A DNA stretch of 64,000 bases from Epilithonimonas mollis. Lineage in GTDB: Bacteria > Bacteroidota > Bacteroidia > Flavobacteriales > Weeksellaceae. The translations under genes and the position numbers were made by a program. Under the pieces are notes generated by a model. That model saw nothing but the letters and a program-made list of their open reading frames with translations. It was not told the origin of the DNA and searched no databases. Of this stretch, positions 53,866 to 63,267 are shown piece by piece (within the stretch, counting starts at the first letter, position 1; each line of letters opens with the position of its first letter). The stretch is from NCBI RefSeq assembly GCF_900142325.1, contig NZ_FRAM01000001.1:124001-188000 (forward strand), written 5' to 3'.

Positions 53866-54359
53866 TTAAAATAGATGTTGGATTAAACCTTAGATGTCGG
53901 ATTGAAAAAAATGATGACATCCAAAGTGTCCCCAAATTTACAAAACCTGTAAAGATTAAATGGAATTAAATCCTAAAATTTCACAAAGAAAATATTAAAT
54001 AATTTTGGTACGAAATTTACTCAACTTTTCTAAAGATAAGGAATGATCATGACTTGAAGCGTAAAGCATGTTGCAAAAACTTTTAAATAATTATCTGATT
54101 TAATCTAAAGTTTTTGATTTTTCAAATAATAATTACCTTATATTTAAACGATGGTTTAATTTTTATATTTAACTGTTTATCTAGTATTTACAAAAATTAG
54201 TAAAAAACGCTAGTTTATCACTAATATCAATGAAATACAAAAATGAAAGATACTGCAATATAGTCTGAATTGAGGCAATAGGAATGAGCCATTTTCATTA
54301 TTAAATTGATTCATACCTATGAAAACGAGTGTATATATGGTATCTAAACTTTATTATGT
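53866..54359. other. Gene-free A/T-rich stretch
   Basis: About 500 bp with no frame or repeat that I trust. It holds the pepP upstream region and the leader of the TPR-AraC regulator. A long leader upstream of a regulator gene is common in this group. Confidence 0.4.
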
Positions 54360-54367
54360 TAAATTTG
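54360..54367 (+). promoter_or_regulatory. -7 element of the TPR-AraC regulator
   Basis: TAAATTTG, 19 bp before the ATG at 54387; exact TAnnTTTG match. Confidence 0.5.
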
Positions 54368-54386
54368 AATACTGAATAGCCTATTT

Positions 54387-55982
54387 ATGTCGAAGAACTC
54401 ATATCACAGAAGAAAAATTTATTTTAAGTTTATTTTTTTATTAACAGCTTTTCTTGTTACTAATCTTACTGCTCAGGATCAAAAAGCCTATAACGATATC
54501 TATACTAAAACCTATCTTGATATTTCACAAAAGGATTTTCCCAGAGCTCTGAAAATAGCAGACTCGCTTTACAGCATTTCTGAAACGCCACGTTTCAAGG
54601 CAAAAAGCCTGATGCTTTCCGCTTCCCTTTTACAACAGTCTGGAGACATCAAAAAAGCGGTGGGTTTTGCTGTCAAAGCCGGAGAAATTTTAAAAAACAC
54701 AGACGAGTTTGTCTGGAAAGCCAAAGTATCAGGGTTTCTTGCATCGCAATACCGGCATCTGAAACTTTTTGACCAGTCAAAAAAGTATATTGATGAAACT
54801 ACGGAAACCATTAAAAAAATCGATGATCAGCGGTTGGTAAACCAGACAATGGGCTTTGTGATGCAAGAGAAGGCTTACTATGAAATGGAGCATAAAAACT
54901 ACCAACAATCTATAAAAATGGTTAATGACGCCATAAAATATTTTGAGCTCAGTGGACAGAGCAACCCTTTTATTACTGCTAGTAACGAGCAACTTTTAGG
55001 TCTGGGGTATTTTAATCTTGGTAATTACAAAAAGTCTCTGGACTATTATGAAAAATCTCTGGAAAAACTCGAAAAGATGCCGGACAACTTCCTGAAAGCC
55101 TTAGTCTTGAATGGAATGGCTAATATATATTTGGCAAAAAAAGATCCCGTATCAGCAAAACCTTTAATCGATAAAGCGCAAATACTGGCAGAAGAATCCC
55201 CTTTTCTCAGCCTGAAAAATGAAATCTATCAAAGTTCCCAGCAATATTATTCTTTGACAAAAGATATTGAAAAACTCGAAGAGAGCAAAAAAAAACAGGA
55301 AGCTGTTGCGGAGAAAATCACGAATAATTCATCTGCATTTATAAACGACTCTTATACAGACCTCAAAAAAAGTAATGAGAACATCGCAAAGACTTCGGAG
55401 CATAAAAACACAACTATTATTATTGCTTTTCTTATAATGCTTTGCGGAGCTATTTATTTTGTTATTTACAGAAAACGCCAACAAAGGAAATTTGATAAGA
55501 TCCAGCGGATTATTGAAGAAATGGAGCCGTCACCCTCTGTTGAAAATTATAAAGAAGACAATGAAGAACAGCACAGTACTGATATTCCATTAGTAGCGCA
55601 GATTGATACACAACCTATGATGACTCCTGAAACTGAGAAAAAAATCTTGTTGAAACTGGAAAAATTTGAACAGTCGGAATTATTTAACAGAAATAATGTT
55701 TCATTATCTTATGTTGCATCATATTGTAATACTAATACAAAATATCTTTCCTATATAGTGAATCATTACAAAAAAAAAGATTTTAAAAATTACATCAATG
55801 AACTTCGGGTGAAGAATGTGATCTATAAACTCAAAAATGATAGTCAATATCAAAAATATAAGATATCTACCCTAGCCGAGGAAACCGGTTTTTCTTCTCA
55901 GAGTAAATTTGCCGCAGCATTTCGAAAAGTTACGGGAATTTCACCTTCAGAATTTCTTGAACACCTCAAATCACAACCGTAA
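54387..55982 (+). CDS. Membrane-bound TPR regulator with AraC DNA-binding domain
   Basis: Transmembrane transcription factor typical of Chryseobacterium relatives. N-terminal signal/anchor (FIFLLTAFLVTNLTAQ), a periplasmic set of TPR repeats (residues about 30-320: ALKIADSLY, LKNTDEFVW, GYFNLGNYKKSLDYYEKSLEK), a second TM segment (TTIIIAFLIMLCGAIYFVIY, about 341-360), a charged coiled linker, then an AraC HTH domain (about 430-525; ISTLAEETGFSSQSKFAAAF, GISPSEF). TPR domains sense a partner protein or ligand in the envelope. The signal and targets are unknown. Confidence 0.86.
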   Translation: MSKNSYHRRKIYFKFIFLLTAFLVTNLTAQDQKAYNDIYTKTYLDISQKDFPRALKIADSLYSISETPRFKAKSLMLSASLLQQSGDIKKAVGFAVKAGEILKNTDEFVWKAKVSGFLASQYRHLKLFDQSKKYIDETTETIKKIDDQRLVNQTMGFVMQEKAYYEMEHKNYQQSIKMVNDAIKYFELSGQSNPFITASNEQLLGLGYFNLGNYKKSLDYYEKSLEKLEKMPDNFLKALVLNGMANIYLAKKDPVSAKPLIDKAQILAEESPFLSLKNEIYQSSQQYYSLTKDIEKLEESKKKQEAVAEKITNNSSAFINDSYTDLKKSNENIAKTSEHKNTTIIIAFLIMLCGAIYFVIYRKRQQRKFDKIQRIIEEMEPSPSVENYKEDNEEQHSTDIPLVAQIDTQPMMTPETEKKILLKLEKFEQSELFNRNNVSLSYVASYCNTNTKYLSYIVNHYKKKDFKNYINELRVKNVIYKLKNDSQYQKYKISTLAEETGFSSQSKFAAAFRKVTGISPSEFLEHLKSQP

Positions 55983-56421
55983 ATCACTGAAAATAAGACA
56001 AATAAATTTTACACAGAGTTAAATCTTTCATTTTTATAAATTAATGATTTAATATTAAAATGATTGATTAAAAGTAATAGTCATCATTCATTTTCCTGAT
56101 TATGGACGTTCTTTTACTTGCCAGACAAATTTAAGAGCCTGTATTTTGCAGCAGATTTTTTCAACTCCTGAAAAACAGGATACAAATGATGAAAGATCTA
56201 AATTGCTTTTCCCGATACTTATCGGGAAGAGTATTTTTAAGGCATAAACGAGTTTTTTCGGGGTGAAAGGCAATCTATACTTTCTTATATATTCTAATCT
56301 CCTTCATAGAAAATCCAAGCATGTCCGATTTGGGGATAATTCTCATCCGACTTAAAATGTATGTAGCTTTAGTCAATAATAAAAATCTTAACAGAAGTTT
56401 TTTCTGACATTTTTTATATAA
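55983..56421. other. Gene-free stretch with one palindrome
   Basis: About 440 bp, A/T-rich, containing the CCCGATA palindrome at 56209-56228 and several short imperfect dyads (for example around 56320-56350). No frame over 60 codons and no RNA motif that I recognise. Confidence 0.4.
56209..56228. repeat. Palindrome TTCCCGATA-CT-TATCGGGAA
   Basis: Perfect 9-bp arms around two bases. The CCCGATA...TATCGGG word is, from memory, frequent in flavobacterial intergenic DNA. No T-run follows, so a terminator is unlikely; it may be a protein site or REP-like element. Confidence 0.75.
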
Positions 56422-56865
56422 ATGAAAATCAGCAATCAAAAGAACATTGAGAAATTAGGAGTAATATTATTGTTTCTGGCAGTAATTGACTTACTGATCA
56501 TAGCCTCGATTTGGCTGATATTTCAAAAGTATGACTGGTTTATTATTGTTTTCCTTGTAGCATTTGTTATTTTACTAATCAAGATATGCAATCTTCATTT
56601 TGTGGAATTCGAGAATTCAGGGCTTGTTGTATCTATCAGGAAAAGACATCTCCTCAAAGTAAATGATTTTGTTTTTCCGATCTTGGAATTTCCGCTGGAA
56701 TTACTGAAGGATTCCAATGTAAAATCAGATATTCTCTATCTAAGCATTATCAATAACGAATCAGAATCTAATAAAACCAATCTCTTTAAAGTTAATCTTT
56801 CGGGCTTTAAAAAAGATATGAAAACACTTATAGTGTCTTCATTGCAAGGCGATCAAAGTAATTAG
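56422..56865 (+). CDS. Two-TM membrane protein, unknown
   Basis: 147 residues with two hydrophobic segments (LGVILLFLAVIDLLIIASIWLIF, about 11-33, in parts; FIIVFLVAFVILLI, about 40-53) and a beta-like cytoplasmic part (FVEFENSGLVVSIRKRHLLKV). I recognise no family. It ends 19 bp before the convergent XRE gene stop. Confidence 0.65.
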   Translation: MKISNQKNIEKLGVILLFLAVIDLLIIASIWLIFQKYDWFIIVFLVAFVILLIKICNLHFVEFENSGLVVSIRKRHLLKVNDFVFPILEFPLELLKDSNVKSDILYLSIINNESESNKTNLFKVNLSGFKKDMKTLIVSSLQGDQSN

Positions 56866-56884
56866 ATTTTTCTGGACTTTATTC

Positions 56885-57178
56885 TCATAAAAGATCTTCC
56901 GGCACAGAAATATCATTCTTTTTCATGAACTCAACCAGATCATTATATTTTCTTTCATAATGACCTCCTCCACATTGATCAGAAATACTGCAAATTTCCG
57001 AAGGCTTAATATTCAATATTGCAGATATTTTAGTTAAAATCTCAAGATTGATCCTGACCTTGGAATTCTCGATATCCGAATACGATTTTTGAGAAATTCC
57101 CATTTCAAAAGCCATATATTCTTGAGTATAGTCGTTGTTTCTTCTTATTTTCCTGATGTTTTCACCGCAAAATTTCAT
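56885..57178 (-). CDS. XRE-family transcriptional regulator
   Basis: 97 residues with one cro/C1-type helix-turn-helix (residues 7-60: IRKIRRNNDYTQEYMAFEMGISQKSYSDIENSK in pieces, LEILTKISAILNIKPSEI) and a 35-residue tail with CGGGHYERKYNDLVEF. It is divergent from the cbb3 oxidase operon, 176 bp apart, so regulating that operon is plausible but unproven. Confidence 0.85.
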   Translation of the reverse strand: MKFCGENIRKIRRNNDYTQEYMAFEMGISQKSYSDIENSKVRINLEILTKISAILNIKPSEICSISDQCGGGHYERKYNDLVEFMKKNDISVPEDLL

Positions 57179-57247
57179 CGTCTGTATTTTAGTAGTTTTT
57201 AGTATAATTTAGAAGTAAATCTATTAGTAAGACACAAAGCTACAAAA

Positions 57248-57255
57248 TACCTTTG
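57248..57255 (+). promoter_or_regulatory. -7 element of the cbb3 oxidase operon
   Basis: TACCTTTG, giving a leader of about 95 nt before the ATG at 57355; exact TAnnTTTG match. I see no clear FNR-type palindrome (TTGAT-N4-ATCAA) in the leader. Confidence 0.45.
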
Positions 57256-57354
57256 TGAAAATATAAAAACTGGGCTATGATATTTATTCTATAAAAATCC
57301 AGCATTGAAAAGGCTTTTTATGAATAATATTATTCTTGACCTCAAAACGTAAAT

Positions 57355-59634
57355 ATGGAGACACAAAAATTTCATTATGACAATAGTATTGTCAGAGCAT
57401 TTCTCTATGCTACAGTTACATTTGGAATTATCGGTTTTATTTTAGGACTTACAGCAGCACTGATGCTATTTTATCCGGAATTGCCCGAATTCTTATTCGG
57501 GACGGATGATACAACTATCCAGAGTTTAAGAAGCGGCAATATTCAGGGATTGATTAATTCGCAGGGGGCTTTGGGATTCGGAAGGATCAGGATGCTTCAT
57601 ACGAGTGCTGTTATCTTTGCCTTTGTATGCAACTCTTTTTTCTGTGGTTCCTATTACAGCATGCAGAGACTGCTAAAAACCCGGATGTTCAGTGATACAT
57701 TATCATGGATTCATTTTTGGACATGGCAGCTGATGATCATTGCTGTGGTTATTACTTTTTTAATGGGAATAAATACCTCGAAAGAATACGCCGAACACGA
57801 GTGGCCTATTGATATCTTGATAACAATATCATGGGTGATTTTCGGAATTAATATGTTCGGAACGATTATAAAAAGAAGAGTAAGACATCTTTATGTTGCG
57901 ATTTGGTTTTATATTGGAACCTGGATTGCAGTTGCAATGCTTCACATTTTCAATAACCTGGAAGTTCCTTTATCTTTCACAAGCTGGAAATCATATTCTG
58001 CTTATGCAGGTGTAAAAGATGCCCTGGTACAATGGTGGTACGGACATAATGCAGTTGCCTTTGTATTAACTACGCCGGTTTTGGGATTGATGTATTATTT
58101 CCTTCCCAAAGCTGCTAACCGACCTGTATTTTCTTATAAACTATCAATAATTCACTTCTGGTCACTGATTTTTGTTTATCTATGGGCAGGCCCTCATCAT
58201 TTACAGTATACAGCTTTGCCAGCTTGGGCACAGGCTGTAGGTACAGGTTTTTCGGTGATGCTGATTGCGCCATCGTGGGGCGGGATGCTGAATGGCCTTT
58301 TAACATTGAGAGGTGCATGGGATAAGGTAAGAGAAAACCCTATACTCAAATTCTTTGTAGTCGCTGTCACCTGTTATGGTATGGCTACGTTTGAGGGACC
58401 TCTTCTGGCAACCAAATCTTTAAATAAGATAGGACATTATACAGATTGGGTAATCGGACACGTTCACTTAGGTGCACTTGGATGGAACGGATTCATGGCT
58501 TTTGGTGTAGTATATTATCTGGTTCCTGTTATGTGGAGGACAGAACTCTGGTCCAAAAAAATGGCAAACTGGCACTTCTGGCTGGGTACTCTGGGAATTA
58601 TTTTCTACGCAGTGCCATTATACATCTCCGGATTTACGCAGGGATTGATGTGGAAACAGTTTAATCCGGACGGAACATTGGTCTATAAAAACTGGCTGGA
58701 TACAGTTACAGCGATATTGCCATATTTCAAAATGAGATTTTTAGGTGGCATACTTTATCTCGGCGGGGCGATTCTTATGATAGTTAATGTTTATAAGACA
58801 ATCCGAGCCGGTTCGTTTCAAAAGAATGTTCCTGCGGAAGCACCAGCTTTGGCAAACGTCAACGGAGCAAGAAAACAGGGCGAAGGCTTCCACCTCTGGC
58901 TGGAGAGAACACCGCTTTTATTATCCATTTTAGCATTCGTAGCCATAGCAATCGGCGGAATAGTTGAAATTATACCAACGCTTACCATGAGCAGTAATGT
59001 TCCACAGATATCGGCCGTAAAACCATATTCGCCACTCGAGCTGGAAGGCAGAGATCTTTACATTCGGGAAGGTTGTAACTCCTGTCACTCACAGATGATC
59101 AGACCCTTCCGGGATGAAGTGATGAGATTCGATGGAAAAAACGGACAGTATTCGAAAGCTGGAGAATTCGTTTATGACAGGCCATTCCTTTGGGGCTCCA
59201 AAAGAACTGGTCCCGATCTTCAGCGAGAGGGTCAAAGAAACCCGGACTCATGGCATTTCAAGCATATGTATAATCCAAGGATTACTTCTGCCGGATCTAT
59301 CATGCCTCGTTTTCCTTGGCTCATAACCAATAAGCTGGATCGTTCCCAGATGACAGATAAGCTAAAATTAATGAAGAACAGCTTCGATATTCCTTATACA
59401 AAAGCAGAAATTGATTCTGCAGACCAATGGGCTGACAACCAGTCAAAAGCCATCGTAAAAAGGATATTCTCCGAATCTGCAGATTTGAAAGTCCAGATAG
59501 AAAAAGAAAGAATGGCAAAAGGATCAGAATTCATTCCACTCGAAAAAAGAGAAATCATCGCAATGATCGCTTATTTGCAAAGACTGGGAACTGATATCAA
59601 AACTGCTGATATCAAAACTGCAAGTATCAAATAA
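57355..59634 (+). CDS. ccoN: cbb3-type cytochrome c oxidase, fused subunits I and II (CcoN-CcoO)
   Basis: High-affinity oxygen reductase of the inner membrane. Residues about 1-480 are CcoN with twelve or so TM segments and all haem/copper ligands: RMLHTSAVIF (low-spin haem His), YGHNAVAF (CuB His), GPHHLQYT (CuB His pair), and YTDWVIGHVHLGALGW with Tyr and two His. Residues about 500-750 are CcoO with the mono-haem EGCNSCHSQ and axial Met in SIMPRFPWL. The fusion is the normal Bacteroidota form. The end is a 15-bp micro-tandem (DIKTADIKTASIK). CcoP follows after 21 bp. CcoS, CcoG and the CcoI copper ATPase are not adjacent. Confidence 0.95.
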   Translation: METQKFHYDNSIVRAFLYATVTFGIIGFILGLTAALMLFYPELPEFLFGTDDTTIQSLRSGNIQGLINSQGALGFGRIRMLHTSAVIFAFVCNSFFCGSYYSMQRLLKTRMFSDTLSWIHFWTWQLMIIAVVITFLMGINTSKEYAEHEWPIDILITISWVIFGINMFGTIIKRRVRHLYVAIWFYIGTWIAVAMLHIFNNLEVPLSFTSWKSYSAYAGVKDALVQWWYGHNAVAFVLTTPVLGLMYYFLPKAANRPVFSYKLSIIHFWSLIFVYLWAGPHHLQYTALPAWAQAVGTGFSVMLIAPSWGGMLNGLLTLRGAWDKVRENPILKFFVVAVTCYGMATFEGPLLATKSLNKIGHYTDWVIGHVHLGALGWNGFMAFGVVYYLVPVMWRTELWSKKMANWHFWLGTLGIIFYAVPLYISGFTQGLMWKQFNPDGTLVYKNWLDTVTAILPYFKMRFLGGILYLGGAILMIVNVYKTIRAGSFQKNVPAEAPALANVNGARKQGEGFHLWLERTPLLLSILAFVAIAIGGIVEIIPTLTMSSNVPQISAVKPYSPLELEGRDLYIREGCNSCHSQMIRPFRDEVMRFDGKNGQYSKAGEFVYDRPFLWGSKRTGPDLQREGQRNPDSWHFKHMYNPRITSAGSIMPRFPWLITNKLDRSQMTDKLKLMKNSFDIPYTKAEIDSADQWADNQSKAIVKRIFSESADLKVQIEKERMAKGSEFIPLEKREIIAMIAYLQRLGTDIKTADIKTASIK

Positions 59635-59655
59635 TAACCCTGAAATTTTAATATA

Positions 59656-60531
59656 ATGAAAACTAGAACTCCGATTTCAGTTGGCATTGCTGTCACAATT
59701 TGCATCAACTTTTTGATATTTGAATTATCTGACAGCAAAGGTTACATGACTACTTCATCTTTCTGGGGACTTCTTGTAATTCTTATTTTCCTTTTCTTAA
59801 TTGCTAATTCTATCGGAGATCTGGTTGAAAATGCAAATTTCAAACTCTTGTCTGATGAGGAAAAGCAGCAGTATTTAAAAGAAAAAGCAATGCCTTATTA
59901 TCAGAAGATATGGAATTCATTTACTAAAAAACAGTCCAAGGTCGATGAAAATAAGATCCTTATCGATCACGGTTTCGATGGCATCACGGAGCTTGACAAT
60001 GCATTGCCAAAATGGTGGACAGGATTATTTTATGTAACCATTATTTATTGTGTCGTCTACCTTGTAGCTTTTTCCTTTACTGATTATGCCCATCCCGACG
60101 TAGAATACCTGGATGAAGCCAAAACGCAGCTGGCCTCTATTAAAGAGTATGAAAAAACAGCACCTTCTGTCAATATGGAAAATGCCGTTTACAGTGCCGA
60201 TAATATTGCAGAAGGTGAACAGATTTTCAAGACCAACTGTATCTCCTGCCATTCGGATGGTGGAAAGGGCGGTATCGGTCCGAATCTTACTGATAACAAA
60301 TGGATCAACATCAAACAGAAAAGTCTTTTCAAAAATGTTTTCTGGATGCTGGAAAACGGATCGCCAAATAATCCTGCAATGCGCGCTTTTATAAAAGAAG
60401 GTATCATCACAGGAAGAGATGCTGAAAAAGTTGCGGCCTATATCTATCACATCAATCAGGAAAAAACACCAATTACTGAAGCACAGGGCGGTGCTGCTCC
60501 GCAAGGAGATGAGGCGCACTGGCAGGAATAA
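59656..60531 (+). CDS. ccoP: cbb3-type oxidase, CcoP-like di-domain cytochrome c subunit
   Basis: Electron-entry subunit of the oxidase. Two hydrophobic segments (SVGIAVTICINFLIF and ITELDNALPKWWTGLFYVTIIYCVVYL, in parts), then a class I cytochrome c domain with a single haem site CISCHSDGG (Cys195-Cys198-His199) and GIGPNLTDNKW; axial Met expected in NPAMRAFI. Classic proteobacterial CcoP has two haems; one is usual in Flavobacteriia. ATG 21 bp after ccoNO; presumably one operon. Confidence 0.93.
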   Translation: MKTRTPISVGIAVTICINFLIFELSDSKGYMTTSSFWGLLVILIFLFLIANSIGDLVENANFKLLSDEEKQQYLKEKAMPYYQKIWNSFTKKQSKVDENKILIDHGFDGITELDNALPKWWTGLFYVTIIYCVVYLVAFSFTDYAHPDVEYLDEAKTQLASIKEYEKTAPSVNMENAVYSADNIAEGEQIFKTNCISCHSDGGKGGIGPNLTDNKWINIKQKSLFKNVFWMLENGSPNNPAMRAFIKEGIITGRDAEKVAAYIYHINQEKTPITEAQGGAAPQGDEAHWQE

Positions 60532-60615
60532 TATATCCATTACATACAACATTGCTAATTTTTGGATCCGGCGGTTTGTTATACAGATCGTTGGTTCCAA
60601 TTTTATTTATAAATA

Positions 60616-62385
60616 ATGATTAAAAAACCTTTACACAGCTTTCACATTCCTGTAATGGGACTTGCCTACACTATAGATTCGCCGATACGTGTAGCACAAT
60701 TTGGAATATCATCCGTGATTTCAATAATTGATGATGAGATCACGGAAAAAATGCGAAACTTCTACAGTCAGAAATTTAATCTGGATTATTCGGCTATTAC
60801 AATAAAAGCGGAAGATTATCGCTCAAAAAGAATTACAGCCTACCTGAACATGGTGGATCATATAGTGGAAGAAAAATTCCGGGCTTTCAAAGACGATCTG
60901 ATTCATAAAAAAGAAGTTTTGAAAGATTTTGTCGATATGCTTCCCAACACTTCAGGCATTAAAAAAAATCTGCAGACTTTCCTGAATCAGAAAAACATAT
61001 ATTCTACTCTGAAAAATTTCGTGGACACTCATCTGTCGCCAGGCAGTATCGATGTCAACATCATGACAAAAGTAGATAAGGACAATTTTAAGAAAAATGA
61101 ACAGCTGCCCTTGATCTACAATGATGCACATGCATCTTTGAGGGGATTTGCAAAGAGTAAACTGTCTGCATCCATGGTTCTTTCTGCAGGGATGAATCCA
61201 AGATTATACAGTTACATAGAACAGTTTGAAGATTTTTACCCGGACACGAATAATCAAATCAGAAAAAAAATCATCCTGAAAGTCAGCGATTTTCGTTCCG
61301 CAATGATACAGGGAAACTTTTTGGCAAAAAAAGGCCTGTGGGTTTCAGAATACAGAATCGAATCAGGGCTGAACTGTGGCGGACATGCGTTTGCAACGGA
61401 TGGTTTGCTTTTAGGACCGATTCTGGAAGAATTCAAACAACGAAAAGATGAATTGACAGAAACAGCACATTCCCTGATGATCAATGCATTACAAACCAAA
61501 TCAAGACATTTTCCGTCTACACCGCTTGAAACCAAAATAACAGTCCAGGGCGGCGTCGGGACAGCTGATGAGCACCAATTTCTTCTGTCCAATTATAGTG
61601 TAGACAGTGTTGGCTGGGGATCGCCATTCTTACTCGTTCCGGAAGCGACATCTGTCGATCACGAAACCAGAAAACTTCTTGCCAATGCTAAAGAAGATGA
61701 CTTTTATCTCAGCAACCTGTCTCCATTGGGCGTACTCTTCAATACTGTAAAAGGAACTACAAATGATTATGTAAGACAATCAAAAGCAATCAAAAACAAA
61801 TACGGCAGTTCTTGTCCGAAAAAACTTTTGGCGCTCAGCAAAGAATATTCGCCGGAAGGAATCTGTACAGCGTCGAGAAAATACCAGACTCTGAAACTGG
61901 AAGAATTAGAAAAACAGAAATCAGAGATGAATTCTGAACAGATTGCTAACAGGAAAAAGAAGATCACAGAAAAAGCTTGTCTTTGTGTTGGTCTTGTGAA
62001 TGCCGCTTATATAGAAAATGATATTGAAATGAAAGGTGAAAATCAAGGTGTGGTAGTTTGTCCAGGTCCTAATCTGGCCTACTTTGATAAAGAAATTTCC
62101 TTATCGAAAATGATACAGCATATCTATGGGAACACCAATGTTCTTCGAGATTCTTACCGCCCGAATATGTTTATCAACGAATTGAAAATGTATGTTGACT
62201 TTCTGAAAAAAGGAATGCAGGAATCTTTTTCTGAAAACGAAAAAAAGTGGAATACATTCAGAAAAAATCTTTTGGAAGGTATCGATTATTATCAGAATCT
62301 ATTTAAAAATACGTCTTTTTTCCAAAAAGAAATTAAAGATATTGAACAGGAGCTTCAAAAATATAAACTCTTACTGGTGCAATAA
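60616..62385 (+). CDS. Large TIM-barrel-like protein (nitronate monooxygenase/PfaD-related), unknown
   Basis: 589 residues. The text recalls FMN-dependent TIM-barrel enzymes of the nitronate monooxygenase/FabK/PfaD group: N-terminal HIPVMGLAYTIDSPIRVAQF, glycine site NCGGHAFATDG (about 252-262), VQGGVGTADEHQFLL (about 310-324) and WGSPFLLVPEATS, equivalent to 'GTRFL.. PEA'. About 150 extra residues and four Cys near the C-terminus (SCPKKLL, GICTAS, KACLCVG) could hold an Fe-S cluster. It lies 84 bp behind ccoP on the same strand, where maturation genes usually stand, suggesting a redox role linked to respiration. The family is inferred; FMN binding is not proven. Confidence 0.5.
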   Translation: MIKKPLHSFHIPVMGLAYTIDSPIRVAQFGISSVISIIDDEITEKMRNFYSQKFNLDYSAITIKAEDYRSKRITAYLNMVDHIVEEKFRAFKDDLIHKKEVLKDFVDMLPNTSGIKKNLQTFLNQKNIYSTLKNFVDTHLSPGSIDVNIMTKVDKDNFKKNEQLPLIYNDAHASLRGFAKSKLSASMVLSAGMNPRLYSYIEQFEDFYPDTNNQIRKKIILKVSDFRSAMIQGNFLAKKGLWVSEYRIESGLNCGGHAFATDGLLLGPILEEFKQRKDELTETAHSLMINALQTKSRHFPSTPLETKITVQGGVGTADEHQFLLSNYSVDSVGWGSPFLLVPEATSVDHETRKLLANAKEDDFYLSNLSPLGVLFNTVKGTTNDYVRQSKAIKNKYGSSCPKKLLALSKEYSPEGICTASRKYQTLKLEELEKQKSEMNSEQIANRKKKITEKACLCVGLVNAAYIENDIEMKGENQGVVVCPGPNLAYFDKEISLSKMIQHIYGNTNVLRDSYRPNMFINELKMYVDFLKKGMQESFSENEKKWNTFRKNLLEGIDYYQNLFKNTSFFQKEIKDIEQELQKYKLLLVQ

Positions 62386-62397
62386 AACCGGATTAAA

Positions 62398-63204
62398 TTA
62401 TCGGATGACAGGATTAAGATATTCTTCAATTACTTCCAAAACACCAAATTCATCATTATTAGCGGCTAGAAAATTAGCCGCTTTTTTTACGGACGGATGG
62501 GCATTTTCCATCGCGTATGAGAATTTGGAATTTTTAAGCATTTCGATATCATTCATATAATCGCCGAAAGCCATTGTTTGTGAAGGAAGGATATTCAGCT
62601 TTTTTTGAATAATTTCCAGAGCTTTTCCTTTATTGATATTCCTGTTCATAACATCAACCCAATATTTTCCGGAAACGACAACCTCAAGATTCTCATCTTC
62701 AAAATGTTTAAGATAGGGATAGATATTTTTTTCCGAACCTTCCGGATGGTAAACAGCAATCTTAAAAGCGTCATCATCAACTTCCAAAGTCAGGTCATCA
62801 ACTTTCTGATTTTCTGTGTAATATCTGGTGAAATAATTGACAAATGTTTCATCGTCACTTTCATAATAAGCTTTTTTCTTGGCAGAAAGCACTGCTCTTG
62901 CCCCGGGAATTCTCCGAATTGTTTTAATAATATCGATAACAAACTGATGCTCTAATTTGTCTGCAAACAATTCCTCATTTTTATAAACCACATAACCACC
63001 GTTTTCCGCAATAAAACCGATCTCGCTTTCAATTTCCGTAAAATATTGGGTAATTCCGGGCATTTGTCTTCCGCTTGCAGGCACAAAAAGTATATTTCTT
63101 TTTTTTAATTCTTCGTAGATGGCTGGAAAATCCGGACTCATTTCATATTCAGAATTAAGAAAAGTCCCATCCATATCAGTGACAATCAGTTTAATGTCGT
63201 TCAT
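62398..63204 (-). CDS. Cof-type HAD-IIB sugar-phosphate phosphatase
   Basis: Haloacid-dehalogenase-like phosphatase acting on sugar phosphates or similar. Motif I VTDMDGTFLNS (about 8-18), motif II PASGRQ, motif III region NKGKALEIIQKKL with Lys, motif IV MAFGDYMNDIEML. IIB cap between. Length 268 is standard. Its 3' coding end contains the terminator of the convergent gene at 62461-62488. Confidence 0.9.
   Translation of the reverse strand: MNDIKLIVTDMDGTFLNSEYEMSPDFPAIYEELKKRNILFVPASGRQMPGITQYFTEIESEIGFIAENGGYVVYKNEELFADKLEHQFVIDIIKTIRRIPGARAVLSAKKKAYYESDDETFVNYFTRYYTENQKVDDLTLEVDDDAFKIAVYHPEGSEKNIYPYLKHFEDENLEVVVSGKYWVDVMNRNINKGKALEIIQKKLNILPSQTMAFGDYMNDIEMLKNSKFSYAMENAHPSVKKAANFLAANNDEFGVLEVIEEYLNPVIR
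62461..62488 (+). terminator. Intrinsic terminator of the TIM-barrel gene, inside the HAD coding sequence
   Basis: AGCGGCTA, loop of 6, TAGCCGCT, T7 on the plus strand: an 8-bp GC-rich stem 76 bp after the stop of the plus-strand gene and within codons of the convergent HAD gene. Confidence 0.82.
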
Positions 63205-63267
63205 AAATTTAATTTTATAAAAAAATCGGGAGATTTCTTTATTGTTAAATGTTTTGCAAAGATAAAA

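Noticed and set aside
54001-54386. Riboswitch or small RNA gene in the long gap before the TPR-AraC regulator
   Set aside because: I could not see a conserved riboswitch core or stable stem-terminator pair.
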